Positions 12,771 to 24,540 of a DNA stretch of 64,000 nt are shown piece by piece. Position 1 is the first letter of the stretch. Each line of letters opens with the position of its first letter. A program made the translations under genes and the position numbers. The stretch is from Heterocephalus glaber (lineage: Eukaryota; Chordata; Mammalia; Rodentia; Bathyergidae): assembly GCF_000247695.1 (NCBI RefSeq), contig NW_004624795.1, positions 12,676,870 through 12,740,869 of the forward strand, given 5' to 3'. The notes below the pieces were generated by a model that was not told the DNA's origin, searched no databases, and saw only the letters and a list, made by a program, of their open reading frames with translations.

Positions 12771-12850
12771 CCGGGCATTTAGCTCAGTGGTTTTGCCGCC
12801 TGCTGCGCAAGCACAAGGACCCTAGTTCGATCCCCAGTACCAAAAAAAAG
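12771..12850 (+). mobile_element. ID-type SINE
   Basis: CATTTAGCTCAGTGG and CTAGTTCGATCCCC boxes, then GTACC and an A-tail. Complete, young-subfamily copy. Confidence 0.9.
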
Positions 12851-12883
12851 AGATTGGGGACTTAGAAAGAAGCCAGTTCAAAC

Positions 12884-13095
12884 CGGGCTTGGTGGCACAC
12901 ACCTGTAATCCCAGGATTCTGGGAGGCTGAAGCAGAAGGATTGTAAATTCAAGCCCAGCTTGGACAACTTACTGAGAACCTCTCAAAATATTAAAAAAAA
13001 AAGAAAAGAAAGAAAGAAAAAAGAAAAATTTAAAGGGTTGGAGACATAGCTCAGTATGGAGTCTGAGTCCCATCCTTGGTACAAAAAAAAAAAAA
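12884..13095 (+). mobile_element. B1-dID dimeric SINE
   Basis: B1 left arm (GGGCTTGGTGGCACACACC, GGGAGGCTGAAGC), A-rich linker with AAAGA repeats, then an ID-like right arm ('gggttggagacatagctcag') and an A-tail. Confidence 0.85.
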
Positions 13096-13501
13096 GCCAG
13101 CTCAGGGCCTTAGCGAAGAAAGCCAATGTTTGCAGTTTGGTGTTTGGTGTCTGGCCAGCATCAAATCCACACAGCCCCCCAGCCCTGGGCTTGACACTGC
13201 TTTGCTAGACTCCAAGACGGAGAGGCCACCTTAGCTTGCTGCCTTTCCTTGGAACCCCAGTATTTTAATATCAACACGCCCAAGTCAAAGGGCCTGGATT
13301 CCCACCTCTATCTCACCCTTATCTCAAGACCTTTCCACCAAAGCAGATGTGTTCCTGGTGCTGGGAGGTGATTTTGGACACACAGCATCAGAAATAAACT
13401 CGGGGGAAGAGCAAGCGGAGACTTAGGGAGCCCCTCTGATGGGGCTGTCCACAGAGTCCATCTTTCCAGTCTGGAGCGGATCTAGTCCTCTTCTTGTGGC
13501 A

Positions 13502-13521
13502 GGAGAGCGCCCCCTGCTGCC
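13502..13521 (-). promoter_or_regulatory. Candidate CTCF-binding motif
   Basis: The minus strand reads GGCAGCAGGGGGCGCTCTCC, a good match to the CTCF core (C-A-G-C-AGGGGGCGC). This is motif resemblance only. Confidence 0.55.
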
Positions 13522-14491
13522 CACTCCCAGCCTGGTGGAAAGAGGATGCAGTCTACATCTGACAGCTGCCTGTAGCGGCCCCAGCCAGGACCAGCGCTCC
13601 TGGGGGCAGGACAGCCCTCTAAAGGGTCTCCCGAAAGACACTGGGATCTGGTCCTGAACCTGGCTCCACCACGCACTGCCTGCAGGACCCTGAGCATGTG
13701 GTTTAACCTCAGAAAACTTCACTTTCTTCATCATTAAGCTGAGATAATCAATAGTCCCTACATCACAGCGATGTTTCATAGAGATAATTCATGTAAAGCA
13801 CATACTAAGCTTTCAATAATAGTAACTTGTTCTCATCGATTTCGCTGACACCTCTACAACCCGGTGATAAGGGAAGAACTAACGAGGGCTCACGGACAAA
13901 AGTCCGGGGATTTGTTTTTTCAAAGAATTTTCATCATTAAATGGATCTGGTCTAGTTCCATAGGCATATTTGAGGGAAACAATTTTGCCTAGAGCGGAAA
14001 TAAATGCCAGAGACATTCACAGAAACACCAAGCACAAACAATTACTAAGCACATTGATCAATGCTCCGAGCTGTACAATAAAGAAAAGGGAGAAAGTTAT
14101 GGTTAGGGAGACTCTGTCCTGCACTATCATTTTTTTTTCCTCTTTGCCAGATTATATCTATCAACTACAAATGTGATGGAGTACCTCCCACAAGAAAAAA
14201 AACAACAAAAAATCCCCTGACTCTGTATCCCCCTCTGGCAAGGCCCCACCTCAAATGTCTTTCCTTCCCTATGGGGACAGATTTCTTGAAATGTAGTTGG
14301 TTACTCCATTTCCTCTGTTAGCTTTTGAACCTGCTCACCCAGTGTTTATGTCCATTTCTTCTGCCCTTGTCAAGGTCCCCTTCGGCTGGATGCTCAGTTC
14401 TTTAAATCAGGGTGCCCTGGGCCTGATGTCCAGGCCTCTACTCTGTAGCCCCAAGCTTGAACCCCATACAGGAAGTTACCCACATGTGCTC

Positions 14492-14508
14492 CCTAGCGCC
14501 CCCTCTCC
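14492..14508 (-). promoter_or_regulatory. Weaker candidate CTCF motif
   Basis: The minus strand reads GGAGAGGGGGCGCTAGG, matching the AGGGGGCGCT core. It has the same orientation as the motif at 13.5 kb, about 1 kb away. Confidence 0.35.
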
Positions 14509-15059
14509 GCCCCCAGGCCACCACGCGATGTCATGCCCCTTGTCACCAATCTGAATGTGTCCAGTGGAGCTCTGTGTCCCCCCTTCCCACAGTGCTCCCG
14601 TCTTAAGGATGGCAACCAGATACTTCAGCTGCTCAAGTGGGCCTCCTGCTGCCTCTTTCTTTCACACCGTCCATCCGTCCATCAGTAAATCAATCAGCTT
14701 TACCTTCTACGGGAAAACCTGCCCTCAGTCCAAGCCATAGCCATCCCTGGTTGGTCTCCTAGGTTCTCCCCATGATTCCCTGTTGATTTTTCCACAGAGC
14801 AGACAGAGTTTTGTATAAGAAAAGTCAGGTCCAGATTCCCCCTTGCTGAGAGTAGAATGCAAGTTCCCTCCAGGGCCCCCTGTGATCTCGACCCAGCTTC
14901 CTTTTGTGCTCCGTGCTCAAGTCGCTTGGACTCCTTCCTATTGCTCGAGTGCACTGAGCAAGATTCTGCCGCAGACCCTTTGCCCTTACTGTCCTTTCTT
15001 CTGGCAGTGCCCTGACCCCGGGCAACCATGAGCTTCCTCACCTGACGTCACTCGGTTTG

Positions 15060-15325
15060 TGCCCATCTCAGCAGAGAGCCCTTCTCTGCCCATTCTGTAT
15101 AACACAAACCTATCCTTTCACCCTTGCTGGGATGTGGTTTTCTTCATAGCATGTATTACTGCCTGGGATGTTATCAGTTTAATAGTTATTTTGTCTTTTC
15201 CAAGTAAGTCACAAGCTCCAGGAGGACAGGGACTTTCTTTTGCTCACCACTGTAACCCCACTTCCTAGCGCAGTGCCTGTCTGGCACATAGTAGCTGCTC
15301 AATAAGTGCATGTTGACTTAAGAAA
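15060..15325 (+). repeat. L2 (LINE2) 3' end
   Basis: 'agctccaggaggacaggga' followed by 'gcgcagtgcctgtctggca' and 'tagtagctgctcaataagtg' is the usual order at the L2 3' end. Old and diverged. Confidence 0.7.
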
Positions 15326-16603
15326 CAAATCAGCCAACACTGGCTCCCCCAATCCCATGACTAGGTAGCAACAGACCCAAAGCTGGTCTTAGTGCTGACT
15401 TAAGAGGTGTATTCATGACAGTGCTCTGCCTATCACCAAATAACCTGGGAGACTGGCCTGTATCTCAGCCTTCTTAGTCTCAAAAATAGTGATCATGTAA
15501 AGCTTGAAGCTTGAATACAACATGATTCCTTCCACTTCAGGGTTAGCTAATTAGATTTAATTTTTTTTTCCATTGTAGGAGCAGAGACAAACTTGTGAAA
15601 TAATTCACCCCAGATTTTCTCTCTGCTGTCCCATGTTATCCGTCTCTACAGCACATTGGTCCAGTGATAGGTTCAAAGAAATGAACACACAGGGTAATGC
15701 CAGCTGTGTCTAGGGTGGTCCTGGTGGTTCCTAAGGACACCCTTAAATGAATCAGAGATGCACCTGACCCTGCAGGAACTTAGAGACAAAGGGGGCCAAC
15801 GTTTCTCAATCTGAGCCTCCTTTGTTGTTCCACCTAAGTAGCAATCGTTGAATTGTGTGCACTGTAAGAAAGACCGAAATATACTTAAAAATTGACAGGA
15901 GAGTTTGGAAATCCTCTTTTTCACAAATTGCTCCTTCTCCAGGGTCTATCAGCTCCCCAGCCATGTCACCTTCCTGTGTTCATCTTGGTTAGATGGGGAT
16001 GCCTTTGGGAGGATGCAGCATCTCTCTGAACAAATAAAAGGTGTTCCTGTTGGCTCCCCTCCTTTAGTTGTTAAGGAGTGTTGTGGGCTGTCACCTGGCA
16101 GAAAATCCTACTCCTGATATTCACTGTACTTTTCACTTATCACAGTAGTGGCTGGCGTTGTTCAACTTTATTGGCCTAAGTGCAAAGTACTCACAGCTTC
16201 CAGCAGTTAATTTTAACTCTGGCCCTCATGCCACTTCACCCTGTCTTAATCAAAGGCCTGATTTGTTTCTTCTTGGTACTCTTGGACCCTGGAAATGCAA
16301 AGTTCTTTTCTGCATGAGCCCCGGTTCATCCCTCTGGCTTTAGATGTAAGTTCTTCTCACGGATTGTGACCTCGTCTTTCATCCCATAAACATTTGACTG
16401 GATAGTCCGTCATATAAACTCCCAAGGACACTGAATGTGCACATGAGGTATTTACAAAGTATCAGGGAAGGAGAACATTGCTTGGGTCAGCAGTGGTATA
16501 GACGATGGATCGGTGGATCGGGGTGGGGAAACTCCTGGTAACTCACCAGCTGAAAGTCACGAAGTGAGTCCAGGCGAGACCCTGAGGAGCAGTGCAGGGC
16601 AGG

Positions 16604-16900
16604 CGGTTTTGACACCACGGAGTGGAGTGGACCAGAGAGAGATCACAGCAGTCACTGCAGGGGAGGGAGAGGTGCGAGTCGGGAGACTCCCAGGTTTGGA
16701 GCCCGGATAACTGGACACTCAGGTCCCCAGAAAGATGGTTTTCTACCCCTTCCTCCTTTTCCTTCCATACCGTCAGGCACCAAGCCGTCTCACTATCCCC
16801 AGGATATTCACAGCTCCAACCCACTAGCCTCAGCATGTACCCTCTGTGACTCAGTCTCCTACTCTACATAGTGGGGGCAATAATAGTCATTTTCAGGTAA
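16604..16900. repeat. Long direct repeat, left copy (297 bp)
   Basis: This segment reappears at 18348-18646 in the same orientation. By eye the two copies differ by 8 substitutions and a 2-bp GA indel (about 2.7%). It starts CGGTTTTGAC and stops exactly where the T-tract of the retrocopy begins (16901). Best reading: left copy of a very long target-site duplication flanking the PCNA-VKORC1 insertion. The alternative is a tandem duplication that existed before the insertion. Confidence 0.9.
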
Positions 16901-17663
16901 TTTTTTTTTTTTTTTTACTTATTTAGGAAATTTTATTGCTTAGAACCTTCCCTCCCAAGGCAGGGCAGAAACCAGCCCTTGGAGAGAGCAAGAGGCATAT
17001 TTGGTCCACTTTCCTGTGTGTGGTTATGCATGGCTGGGGGAAAATGCAGGGCCTTCAAGGGATCCAGACACTGCCTGCCTGGGCAAGGCTATGGGCTCTA
17101 AGCCGATGAGGTCATCCTAGTTTGGGCTGAGGCCTCAGTGCTGCTTGGCCTTGCCCTGAGGCTCCCAGAACTCCCGGAAGCTAAGCCACATTAGGCCCAC
17201 ATTGACAGCATAGGTGATGATGCGGACAACACAGAAATCATAGAGCACGAAGAACAGGATCCAGGCTAAGTAGATAGAACCAGCAAGGGACACCAGGGAA
17301 CTCAGCACCAGCAGGACAGAGGCCCAGCGTCCCCGAAGGCTACCTAACAACAGTTGTAGCGAGTAAAAAATGCGCCCAAATACGCTGTTTGATTGATTGA
17401 GGATGCTGTCTGCTCCCAGCACGTGCTCCACCAGCCCGAAGCCTCGGCCCCACCTGGAGGACAGCAGATGGCGGTGCCCACGTCGGAGAGCGCGGGGTAG
17501 TCCGGGTCGCGGGCGCGTGCCACCTTCACGTGCAGCGCGTAGAAAGACAGCATCAGGCCCGCCACGCAGAGGCCCAGCCGCACCCAACCGGGGTTCCTCC
17601 AGGTGGAGCCCATCTCTGCAGGCCCCGCCCAGGTGCCAGGTGGCGGAGAACCCGCCGCGGGCC
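16901..17663 (-). pseudogene. VKORC1: VKORC1 processed retrocopy (inactive)
   Basis: VKORC1 is the ER-membrane vitamin K epoxide reductase. The start codon is at 17613 (MGSTW), the stop at 17135 (...KAKQH), preceded by about 50 bp of 5' UTR and followed by a 3' UTR with AATAAA (17937-16932 region, at 16937-16932) and a 16-base poly(A) (T16 at 16901-16916). Exon-exon junctions are fused, so it came from spliced mRNA. It is broken: a 13-bp deletion just after codon 51 shifts the frame, the active-site Cys135 of the CxxC is Arg (CVVR), and conserved Cys43 is Ser. Cys132 and Cys51 remain. The rest of the protein ([16 protein letters not shown]..., [20 protein letters not shown]) is still easy to read in the shifted frame. 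It lies directly 3' of a PCNA cDNA on the same strand, forming one composite insertion. Confidence 0.95.
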
Positions 17664-18646
<983 letters not shown>

Positions 18647-18720
18647 GCTTAAACAACCCACGTACCGCGTGCAGACAGTACCTCGGACATAACAAGCACT
18701 AAAGAAATGTTGACTGTCCC

Positions 18721-18770
18721 GATTACCATCACCATCATCATCATCATCATCATCATCATCGCCATCACTT
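18721..18770 (+). repeat. (CAT)n trinucleotide repeat
   Basis: About ten ATC/CAT units with two interruptions (CACC, CGCC). Confidence 0.9.
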
Positions 18771-19779
18771 ATTTCCTAACCGCCTGCCCTAAAGCGCCCT
18801 GCCCCCTTCCCATCTCCGGGAGTCATCGCTATGATTTGGGTCCTCTTCTCTAAACTTGGGAACAGTCTTTACCATTATTTCAAGCTTCATTTTCCTGGCA
18901 TTTTCCAGGACCGCCCCCCCCCTTCTGCTGCAAAGGATCTCTTTGCCACAGACTTTAACTCACTCCCAGTGTAAGGTGAATTAAACTTGGAGAGCTCCAG
19001 CTCTGGCTCTCCAGTGGACAGAAAGAAACAATATAATCAGGACCCAAACTCCTCTCCCTGGGGCACTGCCAACCCCCTGATGGGCTCCCTCAGAACCCTG
19101 TGCCTTTCTTTTTCTGCTCTCCAAGCACTCACAGATGTCTGTTTTCCACGCCTTCCAAAAGAGAGAGGCTGCTCAGAAACTTGTAAATATTTTAATCTCC
19201 CTCTTTCCTTCTCTCTGAATATCAAAAGAAGTAAGGGGTGAGGGAAGGGATGTTTTTCCTCCTTCCAGGTAGAGTTTAAATTGGCAAACCCTACAAACAA
19301 CTTTATTCCATCCCCTGGGGAGACAGGAATGGTGAATTCCCTGACAAGAGAAACACAGGGAGCTCTTAACCCCTTAGAGCCAATTTCTCCAGCTGCACCA
19401 GGACTTTGAGAAGCATTAGAAGGAAACAGAACCAGGAAGTCGCCAACAGCCTAGGGTGGGAACCAGGCTTGGGCAGTTGAGCTCTAAATTCCTGCAAGAT
19501 CTTCAGATCAGGAAACTGTCTCCGGGAGGGCAGGAAAGGCTACCAGTGGCCTGACATGAGAATGACAAGAACAAGAGCCCGAGTACAAACATAAACTGCA
19601 GCCTAAAACCACTGGACAGCACCTCTCAGAAGGCTTTACACAGGAAGACACATGGTGTCAGGTGTCATGGCCTTTCAATTCTGTATCTGTGTAGGAAAAT
19701 ATCTACTACAGAGGGTGTGGCACATGAGACAATGTCCTTCCAAGTTTCAGGACTCAATCAGAACCGTGAGAGTGTAAAT
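18771..19779. other. Unassigned non-coding sequence
   Basis: No exon or familiar repeat seen. A short poly-C run lies near 18914. Confidence 0.4.
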
Positions 19780-20200
19780 TCATGCAACATCTGTGAAAAA
19801 GCAAATTGGCCAAATGAGTTAAGAGCTGTAAAATCCTCCAAAATCTTTGATTTAGAAATCCCACTTCTGTAGTAGAGTCCAAGGAAATCAATTCAAATAC
19901 AGAAAAGGATGTTTTCTACAGTGTTATCTATAATAGCAAAAATGGAAAGATCTCATCTGCCCATTCGTCGGGAGAGGGTGAGAAAAATCCGGGGGAGTCG
20001 TCTTCAGGGGCCACCTGGTAAGGGTACAACGAGGCTTTTACAATGGAAAGTACGGTGACTTTAAAATTTGTGTACATTGCAAATGTCATGGTCATGAGTA
20101 GTAACAATGTAAAACTGTATACAATAGAATTTCAATCACCAGTGCAGGATGATGGATGATGGTGCCTTTTTAAACTAGCAAAATAAAACAGGTTAAAGTG
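19780..20200 (+). repeat. Ancient L1 (L1M-like) 3' fragment
   Basis: 'gaaatcccacttctgtagta', 'acagtgttatctataatagc' and 'ctgcccattcgtcgggag' follow the L1M ORF2-end order. Diverged, no open frame. Confidence 0.65.
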
Positions 20201-21107
20201 TATTTACCTTTGTATTCTTGTGATGGGACTGTGTGTAGATCTTTTCCTTTCTGTTTTCCTTTCTTTCATATTTTTCAAGAGTTACTTAATGGAGTGTTTC
20301 CCTCTTAAAGTAGAAAATACTTATGGGCCTCCAAATTACAAAATCCATCAGGAGTTTTTGCTTTAACATCTAAGTGAGAAGTTTTACATGGGTGTTATCT
20401 TTCTAGAATTGTTTTCGTTCCATTCCAAAGTGGACTGGTGCTCAAATTCTGCCACTCCAAGCAGGTCACACACCTTTGCTCCTTTAAAATGCCCATGCTC
20501 CCTCAGCTTTCATCCCCAAGCAGGCAGGAGACCCAGCGGGGCAGAAGCAATGCTAGTCTACTCCACTAAATATAGACTGCTGTTTACCCAGGATGACCAG
20601 AGGAAGGGAGGATAAAATCTTGCCTTGGATGGCCTGATTCACCTAAAATACTGCATTCTCTCCACATATGTTCCCGGGCAGGTCTTACAGAGGTGTTCTG
20701 GACCAGCAGCCTGCAGAATGCAGATACAGGAGGACCAGAGAAATGGGGTAGGGGGACCATTCCCCTCGGGCCTGTGGGGTACCCTCCATGACAGCTACTC
20801 AGAAGCCCTTTCCCAGCAGCCCCTGCAAAGAGGAGAAACCATAGGTCAGAATGGACCTATGCACAGCACCTGGAACCTTGAAGACAGAGCTACTATCAGG
20901 AAACAGGTGGGTGGCGGGAGGCAGAAGGCCCCAGCAGCACCACCTGAGCCCTTGTCCCGACTTCCTGTGGAAAGGCTGCGGCAACCTGAGAAGGCCGGAC
21001 CAGAGTCTCCCCAGAGCCCAGGCAGGGGCAGGGTGCTCCCTAGAAGGGATGGCTACTTAAAGGACACTTTTTTGCACCCTGCATGAGAGCCTATGAGGCT
21101 CTTCTTT
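20201..21107. other. Unassigned non-coding sequence
   Basis: A 153-codon open frame (20625-21086, plus) is the longest here but has no recognisable domain, composition is Pro/Gly/Arg-rich and there is no supporting splice or promoter context. I do not call it a gene. Confidence 0.4.
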
Positions 21108-21191
21108 TTTTTTTTTGGTACCGGGGATCAAACTCTGGTCCTTGCACTTGCACAGCAGGTGGCCAAACCACTGAGCTAAATCCCCGGCCCC
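21108..21191 (-). mobile_element. ID-type SINE, antisense
   Basis: T-tract, GGTACCGGGGATCAAAC, and CTGAGCTAAATCCCC. Flanked by TGAGGCTCTTC / TGAGGCTCTCC, a target duplication with one mismatch. Confidence 0.9.
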
Positions 21192-22004
21192 GTGAGGCTC
21201 TCCTTTTAATTAAACTGTCCGGTTTATGAAACTGGAAAGGACTGGTTGCTAAACGCATAAGGAAAAAAGGTAAAGGGGAGGCACCCTTAGGAGCCCCTCA
21301 TTTTGGTCAAGCCAGCTCTGCTTTGGCAGCCTCTGGGCAGCTTCTTGGAGGGACCTGGGTCTTTGAACCTTCTGGCTTCCTCCCCACTGCACCTCTCCCC
21401 GTCCGAGACACCCATCCATCTCTCCTCATTTACCTTTTATTTGTTCAGCCAATCAGAGAGGGAACTCATTTTTGTCATAAGGCAATATTTTGGAGTATAA
21501 TAAATAAAGCCCATGTATCATTCTTCCGGATTCAGTAATCACTGACTCATAGCCAATCTTGTTTCATCCGCACCCCACCCACTTCCTCCTTCCCCACCAA
21601 TCACTCGGAAGCAAATCCCAAACATTACATCATTTCACACAATGAAAGTTCACTATAAGTAAATCTAAAAGATCATCTTTTTTTTAAAGCATTGTCACCA
21701 TACCATATTCAACCTAAACAAAATTAATAATAATTCTTGAACATCATCAAACACCCAGGCAGTGTTTAACTTTTCCCGGCTGTCTCATAAATTTCAAGTC
21801 ATTTATTTAAATGAAGACCCAAATAAGTTCCTGATAATTGTGATTGGCTGGTAGGCCTTAGGACAAAGAGCTGAGTCTGTCGTTGACCCCTCTGGACCCT
21901 CTGGATCCCCTTCATCAGCGCCACGTGCCCACTCCCACCCCGGTACACTCTGCTGCCAACAGGCAGCTTGCACTGATATTTTTCAGATGATTGATCCTGC
22001 AGCA
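21192..22004. other. Unassigned non-coding sequence
   Basis: AT-rich with old-repeat character (for example around 21600-21830), but I cannot assign a family. Confidence 0.35.
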
Positions 22005-22200
22005 GGGTGTGATGGCACAGGCCTGTAATCCCAGCACTCTGGGAGGGTGAAGCAGGAGGATCACAAATTCAAACCCAGCCTGGGGAACTTAGTGATTCAG
22101 CAGGCTCTGTCTCAAAATGAAAAATATATATAAAGGGCTGAGGATGTAGTTCAGTGCCAAGACCCTGGGTTTAATCCTCCGTCCTGAAAGGAGAAAGAGG
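22005..22200 (+). mobile_element. B1-dID dimeric SINE
   Basis: B1 left arm (TGTAATCCCAGCACTCTGGG, 'tggggaacttagtga'), linker, then ID-like right arm ('gggctgaggatgtagttcag', 'gggtttaatcc') and a GA-rich 3' tail. Confidence 0.9.
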
Positions 22201-22969
22201 AAGAGGAGAGGGAAAGGAAGGGAGGGGAAGGAAGTACCGCAGCTGCTTCTCTCTGAGAATTGTCCCCCTGGGCAATGACAGTGACAACGATGAATCTGAG
22301 AGTAGAGAGTAGAGAGGCCCAGCTCCTTTGATTCAAGGCAGTAAACTCTGCCGTCTAATTTATACCCCAGAGCTGTCGGTGGGATCAGGCTGAACGTGGG
22401 GGCTGAAATCTGGCTTCTTCCCCTTCCCCACCCTGCGTCTCCCATCCTATACATTCTCCTGAAGGCAGTTCCTTTATAAGAATCTAAGAATTTCTTGTAC
22501 TACAATCCTTGGCCCAGGCTCTTCTTTTGGTAGAATCCAACATTAAGACAGAATCCAAATACCACCTAAAGTACCATCTAAATTTACTGCTCCAAATACC
22601 ATTCAAAACAGATCCCTTCCCAAACACCAGCCATGCTGTTAGCCTCTACCTTCCAAACTCCAAAAACTGCGATGGTGAAAATTAAAACAACTTCACATTT
22701 GAATGTCTATGCTTGTACTAAAAGAATAACAGGTTTCCTTGGCTCAACAAAATTTGAATTCACAACTGGAGCCCCACTTGCCTGTTTAAAATTCCAAAAT
22801 TTTACCCCAAAATTGACCTACAGCAAGTTTCCAGAAATAATGTATCCCAATAATTGAGACTTTACAAATCTTCTCTGTGGAAGTGGCTTTTTCCCAGGGC
22901 CCCCTGGTAAGTCGCCGACTCTGTGAGTAAGCCCCGAGGGTCAGACGCTGGAGAGGGTTGCCATGGTGA

Positions 22970-23270
22970 CTGTGGGTGCGCGCCCTCCCGAACGGCTCAG
23001 GCTCAAAGGAAAGCCCCACCCCCACCCCCACCCCCACCCCGTGTGACTGAGACGAAGGAAGCGGAGAAGTAAATGTCATTCTCCCGGGTCAATCAGGCAG
23101 ATATTTAACTGGCTTAGCCTCTGAGAGGCGAGGAAAGCTCTTAAAAGCCTCGCGATGCCCCGGAGCTGACGCTGGGCCCACCAGCTGCTGTGCGCAAAGG
23201 CGCACGGGTGTAGCGACGCGCCTGGCCCAGACCGACGCGGGCACCCGCGGAAGCCCGTCTGCGGGGAGGT
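22970..23270. other. CpG-rich block without a recognised gene
   Basis: Many CpG dinucleotides (GCGCGC, CTCGCGATG, GCGACGCGC, GACGCGGGC, CACCCGCGG) in a window whose surroundings are CpG-poor. A (CCCCAC)n-like tract occupies about 23013-23040. No exon was recognised. Could be an enhancer or promoter of an unrecognised transcript. Confidence 0.5.
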
Positions 23271-23279
23271 GGCTGGGGA

Positions 23280-23560
23280 CCGAAGGGCTCTAATTAATTT
23301 ATTATTGGAGTTCACTGGTAGAAAGGAAGGGTCACTACGTATGTAAATGACTCTGTTTTCATCCCAGGATCTAAACCCACTTAACCAAGGAAATGAAAGC
23401 TCCTCACTTTTGTTTAATTAGCTCATTTGGATAGCCAAGCCTGGGAGGGACAAAGAGGCCCGAATGCGGGCACTTGCTCGCTGAATCATTCCTCCCCTCT
23501 TCACACACAGACCCTGCTGAACTCTCTTCTCCGTCCTTTTGGCCCAAGTTATTAATGTTT
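23280..23560. other. Repeat-free, TAAT-rich sequence
   Basis: Contains several homeodomain-like TAATTA cores (CTCTAATTAATTTATTATTG, TTTAATTAGCTCATTTGG) and no recognisable repeat. It adjoins the CpG-rich block. Regulatory potential is inference only. Confidence 0.35.
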
Positions 23561-23900
23561 GTAATTACAGACGTGGTGTGTGCTCATTATAACAAGCCAA
23601 ACAGGACAGACTTTGTAAATTAATGCCTCTCCTTCCTTCGTTCCAATCTCAGTCGCATCAGGTGATCACAGTGAACAGCCTGGATTTAAAGCCTTCCATG
23701 TTGTGTCTTTCTCTGCGATCTTTTCATCTACGCAACCATTTACTGTTGTGCCTCTCGCGCCCCCGTCACACACTAGAATGTGGCCCTTGATGCTTGCTTT
23801 TTTGCTTCTGCTGCTTAACTCAGTGATTATCATGGCTTCGTGGAGATTCCTTCAGGCCAACCTGTATGAGTCTAATTCATCCTTCCATACCTCTATAATA

Positions 23901-23945
<45 letters not shown>

Positions 23946-24330
23946 TAGTCGACATTCCCCTGTTGATGAGAGAAAAAGGTAACTGTATATTGATGCCATT
24001 ATTGCCATTATTTCTGTAGAATACATTTCCAAAATTGGGGTTGCTGGACTAAAAGATGAGTTCCTTTTTAATTCTAATAGTCACCTTGAGACTATTTTCC
24101 CGAAAGCGTTTAGCAATTCACACACCCACTCCCCACTAGCAATATATGAGAGTCCCTGTTTATACACACACACACACACACACATGCACACGCACACTCA
24201 ACAACACTGGATGCTATCAGTCTTTAATTTCTGTGTATCAGATGAGTGAGAATAGACTCATTTTTGTTTTATTTCACATTTCCCTGACTACACAGAGTTG
24301 AGTATCTTTCCTATGCTTATCAGCCATAAA
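23560..24330 (+). repeat. Ancient L1M fragment with microsatellites
   Basis: 'ggttgctggactaaaagatg', 'actccccactagcaatatat' and 'agtccctgtttatacaca' are the usual L1M 3'-region phrases. A (TA)n tract interrupts it at 23904-23942 and a (CA)n tract at 24163-24192. Confidence 0.75.
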
Positions 24331-24344
24331 ATGTTTGTTCAGGT

Positions 24345-24540
24345 TAGCCCTTCATGGTAGGGCATGCCTATAATCCCAGCACTCTGAGAAAATGAGATAG
24401 GAGGATTGCAAGTTCCAGCCCAGCCTGGGAAACTTAGTGACTTAGCAAGACCCTGCCTCAAAATGAAAATTGAAAAGGACTGAGGATATAGCACAATGCA
24501 AAGGCTCTGGGTTCAATCCCTAGAACTGAAAAAAGAAAAA
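24345..24540 (+). mobile_element. B1-dID dimeric SINE
   Basis: B1 left arm ('tataatcccagcactctgag', 'ggaaacttagtgacttagca'), linker, ID-like right arm ('gactgaggatatagcacaat', 'gggttcaatccc') and A-rich tail. Confidence 0.9.

Larger units (their letters stand above)
13096..16603. other. Non-coding sequence around the L2 fragment
   Basis: Apart from the CTCF-like motifs and the L2 end nothing is recognised. Open frames here are short and have no known similarity. Confidence 0.4.

Noticed and set aside
20625..21086. 153-codon plus-strand open frame
   Set aside because: No recognisable domain, GC-driven composition, no splice or promoter context.
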